Part shown: piece by piece, positions 8,317 through 15,135 of the stretch
Numbering within the stretch: position 1 is the stretch's first letter
Layout of the letters: the number at the start of each line of letters is the position of its first letter
NCBI GenBank assembly: GCA_002384935.1
Contig: DGCD01000010.1
Span: 62,001-126,000 of the forward strand
From: Pusillimonas sp. UBA3987
GTDB lineage: Bacteria > Pseudomonadota > Gammaproteobacteria > Burkholderiales > Burkholderiaceae_B
Reading direction: 5' to 3'
Length of the DNA: 64,000 nucleotides
Made by a program: the position numbers and the translations under genes
The notes under the pieces: generated by a model
What the model saw: the letters and a program-made list of their open reading frames with translations, nothing else
What the model was told of the DNA's origin: nothing
Databases searched by the model: none

Positions 8317-9906
8317 ATGTTAGAAGCCAGTGTAAAAAGCCAGTTGCAGTCATATATGGAACGTATTTCCGAGCCTGTTGAGCTGGTTGCTCATTTGGGT
8401 GACGGCGCGAAATCGGCCGAATTGCGCGAGTTGCTCGAGGAAATCGAAACCATGTCAGACAAGGTGACTCTGGTTGAAAGCGGCGACTCACAACGCAAGC
8501 CTTCGTTTGAAATCCGCCGTGCGGGTACCGATATAGGCGTTACATTTGCCGGTATCCCCATGGGGCACGAATTTACGTCTCTTGTCCTGGCATTGCTGCA
8601 GGTCGGGGGGCATCCCATCAAGCTCGACGAATCGGTTATTGAACAGATCCGAAACCTTGATGGTGACTACGAGTTTGAAACTTATTTTTCGCTTTCCTGC
8701 CAGAACTGCCCCGACGTTGTTCAGGCCCTGAACGCCATGTCGATTATCAATCCACGCATCAAGCACGTGGCCATCGACGGTGCTTTATATCAGGATGAGG
8801 TAGACGCCCGCCAGATCATGTCGGTTCCTACCATGTTCCTGAATGGTGAGAAATTTGGTCAGGGGCGCTCCAGTGTGGAAGAAATACTGGCACAACTGGA
8901 TACCGGCGCCAGTTCGCGTAAAGCGGAAGAGCTCAGTGAGCGTGAGCCATACGATGTATTGATTGTCGGTGGCGGGCCGGCGGGCGCAGCTGCGGCCGTG
9001 TATGCCGCACGCAAAGGTATTCGCACGGGTGTCGTGGCCGAGCGTTTCGGTGGTCAGGTACTTGATACCAACGCCATTGAGAACTTTATTTCGGTAAAAG
9101 AGACCGATGGTCCGGCTTTTGCAGCGGCATTGGAAGAGCACGTGAAGACCTACGAGGTCGACATCATGAACGTGCAGCGTGCCGAAAAGCTGATTCCCGG
9201 CAAAATGATTGAAGTGAAGCTGGCCAATGGCGCGTCGTTGAAAGGCAAGTCGGTAATCCTGGCAACAGGTGCCCGTTGGCGCAACATCAACGTACCGGGT
9301 GAAGATGAATACCGTAATGCCGGTGTGGCTTACTGCCCGCACTGCGACGGCCCTTTGTTCAAGGGTAAAGACGTTGCCGTAATAGGGGGTGGTAACTCAG
9401 GCGTTGAGGCCGCCATCGATCTGGCAGGCGTTGTGGGTCACGTTACGTTGATCGAGTTTACCGACGAGCTCAAGGCCGATGCCGTATTGCAACGCAAGTT
9501 GCGTACGCTGTCTAACGTTGACGTCATTGTTTCGGCCCAGACGACGGAAGTCCTGGGTGACGGCAAGAAGGTTAACGGGCTGACCTACAAAGATCGTAAA
9601 TCGGGTGAAACCCGGAAAGTCGATCTGGAAGGGGTGTTCATTCAAATCGGCCTGGTTCCCAATACAGAGTGGCTCAAGGGCAGCGTGTCTTTAAGTAAGT
9701 ATGGTGAAATCGAGATTGACGCCAAAGGCCAGACGTCTGTCCCGGGTGTATTCGCGGCCGGTGACGTAACGACCGTTCCTTACAAGCAAATTGTGATCGC
9801 TGCGGGAGACGGTGCCAAAGCGGCGCTGGGCGCATTCGATCATCTGATTCGCAGTTCGGTTTCTGATGAGGAAGAGGTCACGACTGCCGAGAACGCTACG
9901 GCCTGA
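8317..9906 (+). CDS. ahpF: Alkyl hydroperoxide reductase subunit F
   Basis: NADH-dependent flavoprotein disulfide reductase that recycles AhpC. The ATG at 8317 is preferred over the in-frame GTG nine bases earlier, because agaagg lies at proper distance and MLEASVKSQLQSYME matches the family N-terminus. It has 529 aa: an N-terminal tandem thioredoxin-like domain with Cys128/Cys131 (CQNCP), an FAD site (VGGGPAGAAAAVYAARKG), an NAD site (GGGNSGVEAA), and the redox pair Cys340/Cys343 (YCPHCDG). It is in the same direction as ahpC and ends before a strong terminator. Confidence 0.97.
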   Translation: MLEASVKSQLQSYMERISEPVELVAHLGDGAKSAELRELLEEIETMSDKVTLVESGDSQRKPSFEIRRAGTDIGVTFAGIPMGHEFTSLVLALLQVGGHPIKLDESVIEQIRNLDGDYEFETYFSLSCQNCPDVVQALNAMSIINPRIKHVAIDGALYQDEVDARQIMSVPTMFLNGEKFGQGRSSVEEILAQLDTGASSRKAEELSEREPYDVLIVGGGPAGAAAAVYAARKGIRTGVVAERFGGQVLDTNAIENFISVKETDGPAFAAALEEHVKTYEVDIMNVQRAEKLIPGKMIEVKLANGASLKGKSVILATGARWRNINVPGEDEYRNAGVAYCPHCDGPLFKGKDVAVIGGGNSGVEAAIDLAGVVGHVTLIEFTDELKADAVLQRKLRTLSNVDVIVSAQTTEVLGDGKKVNGLTYKDRKSGETRKVDLEGVFIQIGLVPNTEWLKGSVSLSKYGEIEIDAKGQTSVPGVFAAGDVTTVPYKQIVIAAGDGAKAALGAFDHLIRSSVSDEEEVTTAENATA

Positions 9907-9950
9907 GTCTGTCAATAGATCATTGCAGGTACCCGGTCGGCAACGGGCAA

Positions 9951-9982
9951 AGCCCACCATCTACCGGATGGTGGGCTTTTTT
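9951..9982 (+). terminator. Rho-independent terminator after ahpF
   Basis: A perfect 11-bp stem (AGCCCACCATC at 9951-9961 with GATGGTGGGCT at 9967-9977), a 5-base loop, then six T residues. It closes the ahpCF unit. Confidence 0.93.
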
Positions 9983-10030
9983 GTTGATATACCGGATGCG
10001 CTGGCCCTGCTGCTCTAGTATCCTCCTACC

Positions 10031-10600
10031 ATGAAGACATTGCCCGACTCGATGCACGTACCGTCTGCTGTTACGCCTTTGCCGCCCAGTCGTTTGTTTT
10101 ATGCGCTATGGCCTGATGCGCAAACAGCCGATAAGCTGGCGCAGTTGCAAAACGGCCTGGCGGGGCGGCATACACATCCGAACGACATGCATCTTACTTT
10201 GGCGTTCGTGGGGATACAGCCCGATGAAAATCTGCCTGTATTGCATGCCATATTAAGAGACCTGGTGCTGCCTGAAGCATTCCGGCTTGACCTGATAGAG
10301 ACCAATAGTTTCCAGAATATCAAGGTGAGCTGGGCCGGTCCGCATATTACGCCACCGCCTCTGGCTCAAGTATGGCGTATGCTGGGCGATTCGTTGGATG
10401 AACACAAAATCTGGTGGGATAAGAAGATACCTTTCCGACCGCATGTTACGCTGGCGCGAAAGGTGGTCATACCGCATGGCTTTCTGAGCGAACCCGTTAC
10501 CTGGCAAGCCCGAAGAGTCGTATTGGCCGCGTCTGTGCCAGGGGCCGTTGCCGGCGGTGGCGGGAAATATCGTATCCTTGCCGAGCGTGAGCTCTTGTGA
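10031..10600 (+). CDS. thpR: RNA 2',3'-cyclic phosphodiesterase (2H family)
   Basis: Member of the 2H phosphoesterase family, once called 2'-5' RNA ligase. It opens 2',3'-cyclic phosphate ends on RNA. The 189-aa protein has the two H-x-T-x signatures: His54-Leu-Thr56 (MHLTLAFVG) and His138-Val-Thr140 (RPHVTLA). The N-terminal sequence LFYALWPDAQTADKLAQL is typical. No convincing ribosome binding site precedes the ATG at 10031, so the start could be a little downstream, but the first motif requires most of this N-terminus. sixA follows 36 bp later in the same direction, a possible two-gene unit. Confidence 0.88.
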   Translation: MKTLPDSMHVPSAVTPLPPSRLFYALWPDAQTADKLAQLQNGLAGRHTHPNDMHLTLAFVGIQPDENLPVLHAILRDLVLPEAFRLDLIETNSFQNIKVSWAGPHITPPPLAQVWRMLGDSLDEHKIWWDKKIPFRPHVTLARKVVIPHGFLSEPVTWQARRVVLAASVPGAVAGGGGKYRILAERELL

Positions 10601-10636
10601 TTAAGTATCGGTAGTTTTTTCTGAGTGAGTAATGTA

Positions 10637-11164
10637 ATGCCTGATCAGGTTCGACGTCTGCTGTTATTAAGGCATGCTCATGCCGGTTTTACACAAAACG
10701 GTCAGGATCTCGAACGAAGTTTGTCCGAGCGCGGCCTGACCGAGGCGCTGGAAGTGGGCGGGTTGATGGCAACCGAGGGTTTTGTTCCGGATATTGCCGT
10801 GATATCGCCGGCACTTCGTACGCGGCAGACCTGGGCGCAGGTACAAAAGCGCCTGCCAATGGCAATTCAATGCCTGTATGAAAGTCGCGTTTATGAAGCC
10901 GGTATATCGACATTGCTTGATGTGCTTGGCGCCCAGCCCGATTCCCGCCAGACTGTGCTGGTTGTGGGGCATAACCCGGGAATGCAGGGATTGGCGCTGA
11001 AGCTGACCGGCAGGGGTAGTAAAAATGCCGTCGTGCGCTTGCGGCACGAATTCCCGCCTGCGAGTCTTGCGGTCATCACTTTTCAGGACACCCGCAGATG
11101 GGTCGACATTGACGAGCGATCGGGCGTTCTTGAACATTTCATGACGCCGTTACCCGTGAGTTGA
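10637..11164 (+). CDS. sixA: Phosphohistidine phosphatase SixA
   Basis: Small histidine phosphatase of about 175 aa that removes phosphate from phosphohistidine in signalling or PTS proteins. The N-terminal RHG-type motif is LLLLRHAHAG (His13 the catalytic residue), followed by a second conserved region LVVGHNPGMQGLALKL with the second histidine. The ATG at 10637 is used; an in-frame GTG at 10625 is possible and neither has a strong ribosome binding site. In E. coli SixA acts on the nitrogen PTS protein NPr; PTS genes occur here about 40 kb away, but a link is speculative. Confidence 0.87.
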   Translation: MPDQVRRLLLLRHAHAGFTQNGQDLERSLSERGLTEALEVGGLMATEGFVPDIAVISPALRTRQTWAQVQKRLPMAIQCLYESRVYEAGISTLLDVLGAQPDSRQTVLVVGHNPGMQGLALKLTGRGSKNAVVRLRHEFPPASLAVITFQDTRRWVDIDERSGVLEHFMTPLPVS

Positions 11165-11172
11165 TTTAATCC

Positions 11173-11194
11173 GGTTCCCGAATAAAAGGGAACC
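11173..11194. terminator. Hairpin between convergent sixA and infA
   Basis: GGTTCCC (11173-11179) pairs perfectly with GGGAACC (11188-11194) around an 8-base A/T-rich loop. It lies between the ends of sixA (plus) and infA (minus). No long T-run on either strand, so termination strength is uncertain. Confidence 0.5.
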
Positions 11195-11210
11195 TGAAAG
11201 GTAAATGGGA

Positions 11211-11465
11211 TTAGCGCCGGTTGTTCCGGGCCATGGGTGGGCGACCTTCGATATGACGAAATACAATTCGCCCTTTGCTGAGATCGTAGGGCGACATTTC
11301 CAGCTTGACCTTGTCACCAGCCAGGATGCGGATATGATGCTTGCGCATTTTGCCACCGGTGTAAGCCACAATGGGGTGGCCGTTTTCCAGCGTTACGCGA
11401 AAACGGGAGTCGGGGAGGACTTCGGTTACCGAGCCGGTCATTTCAAGTAGTTCTTCTTTAGCCAT
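11211..11465 (-). CDS. infA: Translation initiation factor IF-1, long paralogue
   Basis: S1/OB-fold protein that binds the ribosomal A site during initiation. The ATG at 11465 gives 84 aa starting MAKEELLEMTGSVTEVLP, with a gaggaa ribosome binding site upstream. Core motifs are VAYTGGKMRKHHIRIL and GDKVKLEMSPYDLSKGRI. The C-terminal tail GRPPMARNNRR is longer than in the 72-aa IF-1 of the ribosomal-protein operon. Many Burkholderiales carry two IF-1 genes, and this looks like the second, stand-alone copy. It has its own long, structured leader. Confidence 0.94.
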   Translation of the reverse strand: MAKEELLEMTGSVTEVLPDSRFRVTLENGHPIVAYTGGKMRKHHIRILAGDKVKLEMSPYDLSKGRIVFRHIEGRPPMARNNRR

Positions 11466-11499
11466 AAGTACAGTTTCCTCTTGTAATAGTCGGCCTGAC

Positions 11500-11535
11500 A
11501 GCAATGCCCGGGCATTGCTACCTGCCGCAGGTAGC
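11500..11535 (-). promoter_or_regulatory. Two overlapping hairpins in the infA leader
   Basis: A perfect 20-bp palindrome (11500-11519, centre CCCGGG) overlaps by three bases a second inverted repeat, GCTACCTG (11517-11524) with CAGGTAGC (11528-11535). They sit 35-70 bases upstream of the infA start in the transcribed leader. The two helices cannot both form fully. A role in infA translation control is inferred from position only. Confidence 0.5.
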
Positions 11536-11624
11536 CTGTGAGGCTGGCCGTTGTTTAACGGGGTACAAAAACGCACAGCGCAGGCTGTGAAAAGCAGGGC
11601 CGGGCAAGCGGGCCCCGGATTGAC

Positions 11625-11649
11625 AGGGCTTGTTTTACAGGCAAGCCCT
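11625..11649. repeat. Inverted repeat upstream of infA
   Basis: AGGGCTTG (11625-11632) pairs with CAAGCCCT (11642-11649) around nine bases. No T-run on either strand. It may be a further hairpin of the infA leader or a protein-binding site; nothing in the sequence decides between these. Confidence 0.4.
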
Positions 11650-11716
11650 TGAATTGATGTTGATATATATGAATAACTATTTATATAGGGTAGCGTGATA
11701 CCGTTTGTTATGTCAA

Positions 11717-11742
11717 GGAAAACCCTTATTTCACCTAAGGGT
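11717..11742 (-). terminator. Terminator after the cytochrome b561 gene
   Basis: On the minus strand, ACCCTTA and TAAGGGT (11736-11742 and 11722-11728) form a 7-bp stem with a 7-base loop, followed by TTTT. It is just downstream of the cytochrome b561 stop codon and separates that gene from infA. Confidence 0.7.
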
Positions 11743-11749
11743 GTGCCTC

Positions 11750-12286
11750 TTATTTCATACGTTCAAGTACGTAGCGATCACCGCGCAGGTAATGCCAGAG
11801 CACGGCGACGCCATGGCCCAGTACGGCCACCAGAAGTGTCCAACCCAGTAAACCATGAAAATTGCTACCCAGATCAATCATCCATTCAATTTTGTTTGTT
11901 TCCTCGAAGCCATGCATCAGCGGAATGCCAAAAGGTGAAAACGCTTTGCCTGATCCGTACTGACGGATAAGGGCAATGGTGGGGATGGCGAGCATGAGGG
12001 CGTATAAAACAATATGTCCGGTAATGGACCCAATGCTTACCGCGGGCGGACGTCGGCGCAGGTTGACCAGCGCCCACAACACGCGCAGCAAAATAAGCAA
12101 CATGATTAACGTACCGACGGCTTTGTGTGTACCCCAGAAAAATTTGTCGATCGCGGTTTTCTCGAACAGCGTGTGAATAATGACAGAGGTGAATTGCCAG
12201 AGTAAGACCAGCGCCATTCCCCAGTGGAACAGGCGGGAAATGAGGCCATAACGCTCGGGTGAGTCACAAAGTTGGGTACAAGACAT
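11750..12286 (-). CDS. Cytochrome b561 family membrane protein
   Basis: Four-helix inner-membrane di-haem b cytochrome of the b561 (CybB-like) type; members carry electrons from quinol or to other acceptors, some as superoxide:quinone oxidoreductases. The ATG at 12286 gives 178 aa. Candidate haem histidines are in RLFHWGMA (first helix), FWGTHKAVG (second), NFHGLLGW (third) and GHGVAVLWHY (fourth). A frame extension of 19 residues upstream exists but is unlike the family. It is transcribed away from a ferritin-like gene, with about 225 bp between them. The physiological partner is not shown by context. Confidence 0.88.
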   Translation of the reverse strand: MSCTQLCDSPERYGLISRLFHWGMALVLLWQFTSVIIHTLFEKTAIDKFFWGTHKAVGTLIMLLILLRVLWALVNLRRRPPAVSIGSITGHIVLYALMLAIPTIALIRQYGSGKAFSPFGIPLMHGFEETNKIEWMIDLGSNFHGLLGWTLLVAVLGHGVAVLWHYLRGDRYVLERMK

Positions 12287-12385
12287 ATGATGGATTCCCT
12301 CTGTTTTTTTGCCTAACAATATGTTGTAGAAAATTTTGCTCAAAAGTATGGCATGAAATTTTCGCCGGGTGTGCGCATGGAATCA

Positions 12386-12418
12386 AAGTACGAGTCATTG
12401 TTCGAGATATTCGTACTT
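12386..12418. promoter_or_regulatory. Inverted repeat in the b561/ferritin-like divergent region
   Basis: AAGTACGA (12386-12393) is repeated in inverted form as TCGTACTT (12411-12418) with 17 bases between. It lies in the 225-bp space between two divergent genes, a common place for a shared operator. No match to a Fur box is seen. Its role is inferred. Confidence 0.4.
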
Positions 12419-12511
12419 GTGGCTGGAGCATTCCGCCTGTCGTGGTTTACCATAGCATTTTGATCGCAATATGAATGTCGGACCACGTTTTTGTCGGGTT
12501 GGAGTGGAGTT

Positions 12512-13348
12512 ATGAGTGAAATGACAGAAGTAACCCCGGATTTATCAAGTTCAGACTGGTCTTTAGATAATGTGCCATTGCACGCCGTTGATTGCGAGCT
12601 TGTTCGCGATAATGAAGATTTGTTTTACATGGTGGCTGCCGCGTCGTTTATTGAAATCGCCGCCGACCTGTATACGCGTAATTTAATTGAGTATTATTCC
12701 GATGCGCCTGAGATTCAGGAGTGGCTGGAAACCAAGTGGCAGCACGAGGAATTGCGGCATGGTTATGTCCTGAAGGCGTATACGCAACATGTTTGGCCGG
12801 AGTTCGATTGGGAGCGGGCGTACCAGGGTTTTTTCACCGAGTATTCCGCCATGTGCACGGCCGACGAGCTTGAGCCCACCCAGGGTTTGGAAATGGTTGC
12901 GCGTTGTGTTGTCGAAACGGGAACGGCCACTTTCTATACCGCGCTGGCCAGTCAGGCAACGGAACCGGTTTTGTCGGGCATTGCCGGACGTATTCGTGCC
13001 GATGAAGTCAATCATTACAAGCATTTTTTCCAGTATTTCAGGCAGTATCGTGAAGCTCAAGATCCAGGGCGCTGGAAAGTGCTGGGTGCTTTGAAGCGTC
13101 GCATTCTGGAAGCGCGCTCTTCCGATGCCGACTGTGCGCTTTGGCATGTGTACCAGGTTCACAAAGGCAGCGAGGCCAATCGAGAGGAATTCAAGATTCT
13201 TTGTCGGCGCCTGGCCAAGGAGTTGCGTCGGCATTATCCGGTGTCGATGGCGATCAAAATGGTGACCAGGCCACTAAATTTACCTGCAGTCGTGAACCGG
13301 ATGGTTATGGCACCGCTTACACGCGCATCAAACTGGCTTTTGCGCTAG
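12512..13348 (+). CDS. Ferritin-like (diiron-type) protein of unknown role
   Basis: A 278-aa soluble protein with the residue pattern of a four-helix diiron fold: Glu in FIEIAADLY, EELRH in WQHEELRHGY, a further Glu in VARCVVETGTATFY, and DExxH in RADEVNHYKHF. This matches the ferritin-like superfamily and is distantly like acyl-ACP desaturases. The start at 12512 follows ggag by seven bases; earlier in-frame TTG is unlikely. The C-terminal 60 residues are basic and may be an added segment. It is divergent from cytochrome b561. It could be an oxidase, desaturase or iron-binding protein; the substrate is not recognisable. Confidence 0.8.
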   Translation: MSEMTEVTPDLSSSDWSLDNVPLHAVDCELVRDNEDLFYMVAAASFIEIAADLYTRNLIEYYSDAPEIQEWLETKWQHEELRHGYVLKAYTQHVWPEFDWERAYQGFFTEYSAMCTADELEPTQGLEMVARCVVETGTATFYTALASQATEPVLSGIAGRIRADEVNHYKHFFQYFRQYREAQDPGRWKVLGALKRRILEARSSDADCALWHVYQVHKGSEANREEFKILCRRLAKELRRHYPVSMAIKMVTRPLNLPAVVNRMVMAPLTRASNWLLR

Positions 13349-14299
13349 CTAAACCGAGGTGCGAATGTCGAAAGTCTTAATTGCCGGTATACATTCCCGG
13401 GCTGTCTGCGCGCCTGCTTCAATGGCTTCTTCTGCCCGATGAAAGTCAAGCAGGCCAAGGTGTGCCAGCCGGGGCGCAATGATGATGTGTGGCGGTTCAC
13501 CCACCATGCGGCTGCGGGTAATACGCTCTTGCATGATATTGATGCTTGAGGCCACCACATTCAGAACCGAGGGGATTTCGGGCTCATCTTTGATTGCGTC
13601 GTTCCAGGTGGGCAGCAGGGTGTAGAGATTGTTCTGAATTCGTTTGACCCATTCTCTGCTTTGTTCGTCCGATTGATCCGGGGCAGGGGAGCGTGAATTG
13701 GATTCGGGTTGTTCCTCTTTACGCAAATGGCGGCCCAGCAAATCGGAGTTAAGGTCAACGGCAATGAGGATGTCGGCGCCCATTGCGCGCGCCAGCGATA
13801 CGGGAACCGGATTAACCAGCCCGCCGTCAACCAATATCTGGCCGTTGTGGCGCACCGGCGCGAACAAAGCGGGCAATGCGATGGATGCTCTGACGGCGCC
13901 CAGCATGCTGCCACTGCGTAACCAGATTTCGGCTCCACTATAGAGTGACGTGGCAACGGCCCCGAAGGGTATTTCCAAAGTTTCAATATCACTGTCTTTG
14001 AATTTTTCCCGGAAAAATGCCATCAGTCGTTCACCTTTCAGAACGCCGCCGGTCAGGGTCAGGTCCATGAACGAGACAACATCCTTAAGCCCTAGGCTGG
14101 TAACCCATTTTTCTAGTTCGTCGAGATGGCCACTGGCATAAACACCGCCCACCAGCGCGCCAATTGAGGTGCCGCACACAATGTCGGGATGAATGCCGGC
14201 TTTGTTGAGTTCGTTGATAACGCCAATATGAGCCCATCCGCGTGCGGAACCGCTGCCCAGGATCAGGCCCACTTTGGGCCGGTAACGAGCAGCGCTCAT
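13349..14299 (-). CDS. Patatin-like phospholipase of the RssA family
   Basis: Serine acyl hydrolase, 316 aa from the ATG at 14299. It has the glycine-rich oxyanion-hole stretch GSGSARGW (residues 15-22), the nucleophile motif GTSIG (Ser45), and the catalytic aspartate in LVDGGLVNPVP (Asp158). The C-terminal third has the helical region seen in RssA/YchK-type patatins. Its ATG overlaps the stop of the upstream LON-domain gene (ATGA), so translation is likely coupled. Its 3' end abuts the convergent ferritin-like gene with no gap. The lipid substrate is unknown. Confidence 0.87.
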   Translation of the reverse strand: MSAARYRPKVGLILGSGSARGWAHIGVINELNKAGIHPDIVCGTSIGALVGGVYASGHLDELEKWVTSLGLKDVVSFMDLTLTGGVLKGERLMAFFREKFKDSDIETLEIPFGAVATSLYSGAEIWLRSGSMLGAVRASIALPALFAPVRHNGQILVDGGLVNPVPVSLARAMGADILIAVDLNSDLLGRHLRKEEQPESNSRSPAPDQSDEQSREWVKRIQNNLYTLLPTWNDAIKDEPEIPSVLNVVASSINIMQERITRSRMVGEPPHIIIAPRLAHLGLLDFHRAEEAIEAGAQTARECIPAIKTFDIRTSV

Positions 14300-14910
14300 T
14301 TGATAAGACCTTTCACAAGCAATACTTCCCTGAGTAAGTCGAGTCTTTGCACCGGGTCGTTTTCCATCAGCAAAAGTGCTTTTTGTGTTGGTGGCAGCGG
14401 TAGCAGTTCCGCCCATCGATTTGCTACCCAGGCGGTGTCGTTCAGCATGAACGGCGGGCTTATTGGCATTGCCTCGGGCGGCACGCCATCGCGCTGCAAG
14501 TCTGCAATCACTTTACCCAGCGCGTCTGCGCACGCTTGCAGATCACTTGTGATGGTGACGGTTTGCTCTGCGGGCAGCAAGGTGATTTCCGCTTCCCAAA
14601 GTCCGTTTGGCTTCTGGGATGGCTTTTCCAATTTAAACCGGTGTGTGCCGGAACATTGAATTTGTATCAGGCCCGGCATAATGTCTTGCGCTTCGTTGAT
14701 GCGTGCCAGCGTTCCCGCTTCGACAAACGTTTCCTGTCTCGTTGGCAGGCGAACTTCGCCGCCGCCGGTAAGCGTAACGACGCCGAATTCTGCATGGGTA
14801 TCGAGGCACTGCCTGATCATTTCCAGATAGCGCACTTCAAAGATGCGCAAATGTAAAACGCCACCTGGAAACAAGGCTCTGCTCAACGGGAATAAAGGAA
14901 CGGTATTCAT
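14296..14910 (-). CDS. LON substrate-binding domain protein
   Basis: Stand-alone relative of the N-terminal domain of Lon protease, 204 aa from the ATG at 14910. The N-terminus MNTVPLFPLSRALFPGGVL and RIFEVRYLEMI are the domain signature. There is no AAA+ or protease domain, so it cannot itself be a Lon protease. Such proteins are widespread in proteobacteria with undefined function, perhaps as adaptors or chaperones. It is translationally coupled to the downstream patatin through a 4-base ATGA overlap. Frame upstream of 14910 lacks family likeness. Confidence 0.87.
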   Translation of the reverse strand: MNTVPLFPLSRALFPGGVLHLRIFEVRYLEMIRQCLDTHAEFGVVTLTGGGEVRLPTRQETFVEAGTLARINEAQDIMPGLIQIQCSGTHRFKLEKPSQKPNGLWEAEITLLPAEQTVTITSDLQACADALGKVIADLQRDGVPPEAMPISPPFMLNDTAWVANRWAELLPLPPTQKALLLMENDPVQRLDLLREVLLVKGLIK

Positions 14911-15045
14911 GTAAACATGATGCCATAAGTTCAATTCAAAACGCATCGTCCGGATGGAGATCGGCAGCCGGATGCCCGGAGCGCGCACGAACGAAGCCGC
15001 CGGAGTTTCCTGATTTAATCAATAGATAGTGAAATAAACTATAAA

Positions 15046-15074
15046 TTGCAACGGTTAAATTATTTGCGTATAGT
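15046..15074 (+). promoter_or_regulatory. Promoter of the CoA ligase gene, with a BzdR-like half-site
   Basis: TTGCAA (15046-15051) and TATAGT (15069-15074) with 17-bp spacing form a good sigma-70 promoter 62 bp before the ligase start. TGCA (15047-15050) lies within the -35 and is followed two bases later by GGTTA (15053-15057). BzdR binds TGCA-N6-GGNTA elements; here both parts are present but with different spacing. Control by the downstream BoxR-like regulator is inferred. Confidence 0.5.
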
Positions 15075-15135
15075 ATTTCTCAAATTGCCGAACAATAAAT
15101 AAAGCAATAATTCAAAAATACGCTGGAGACAATGA

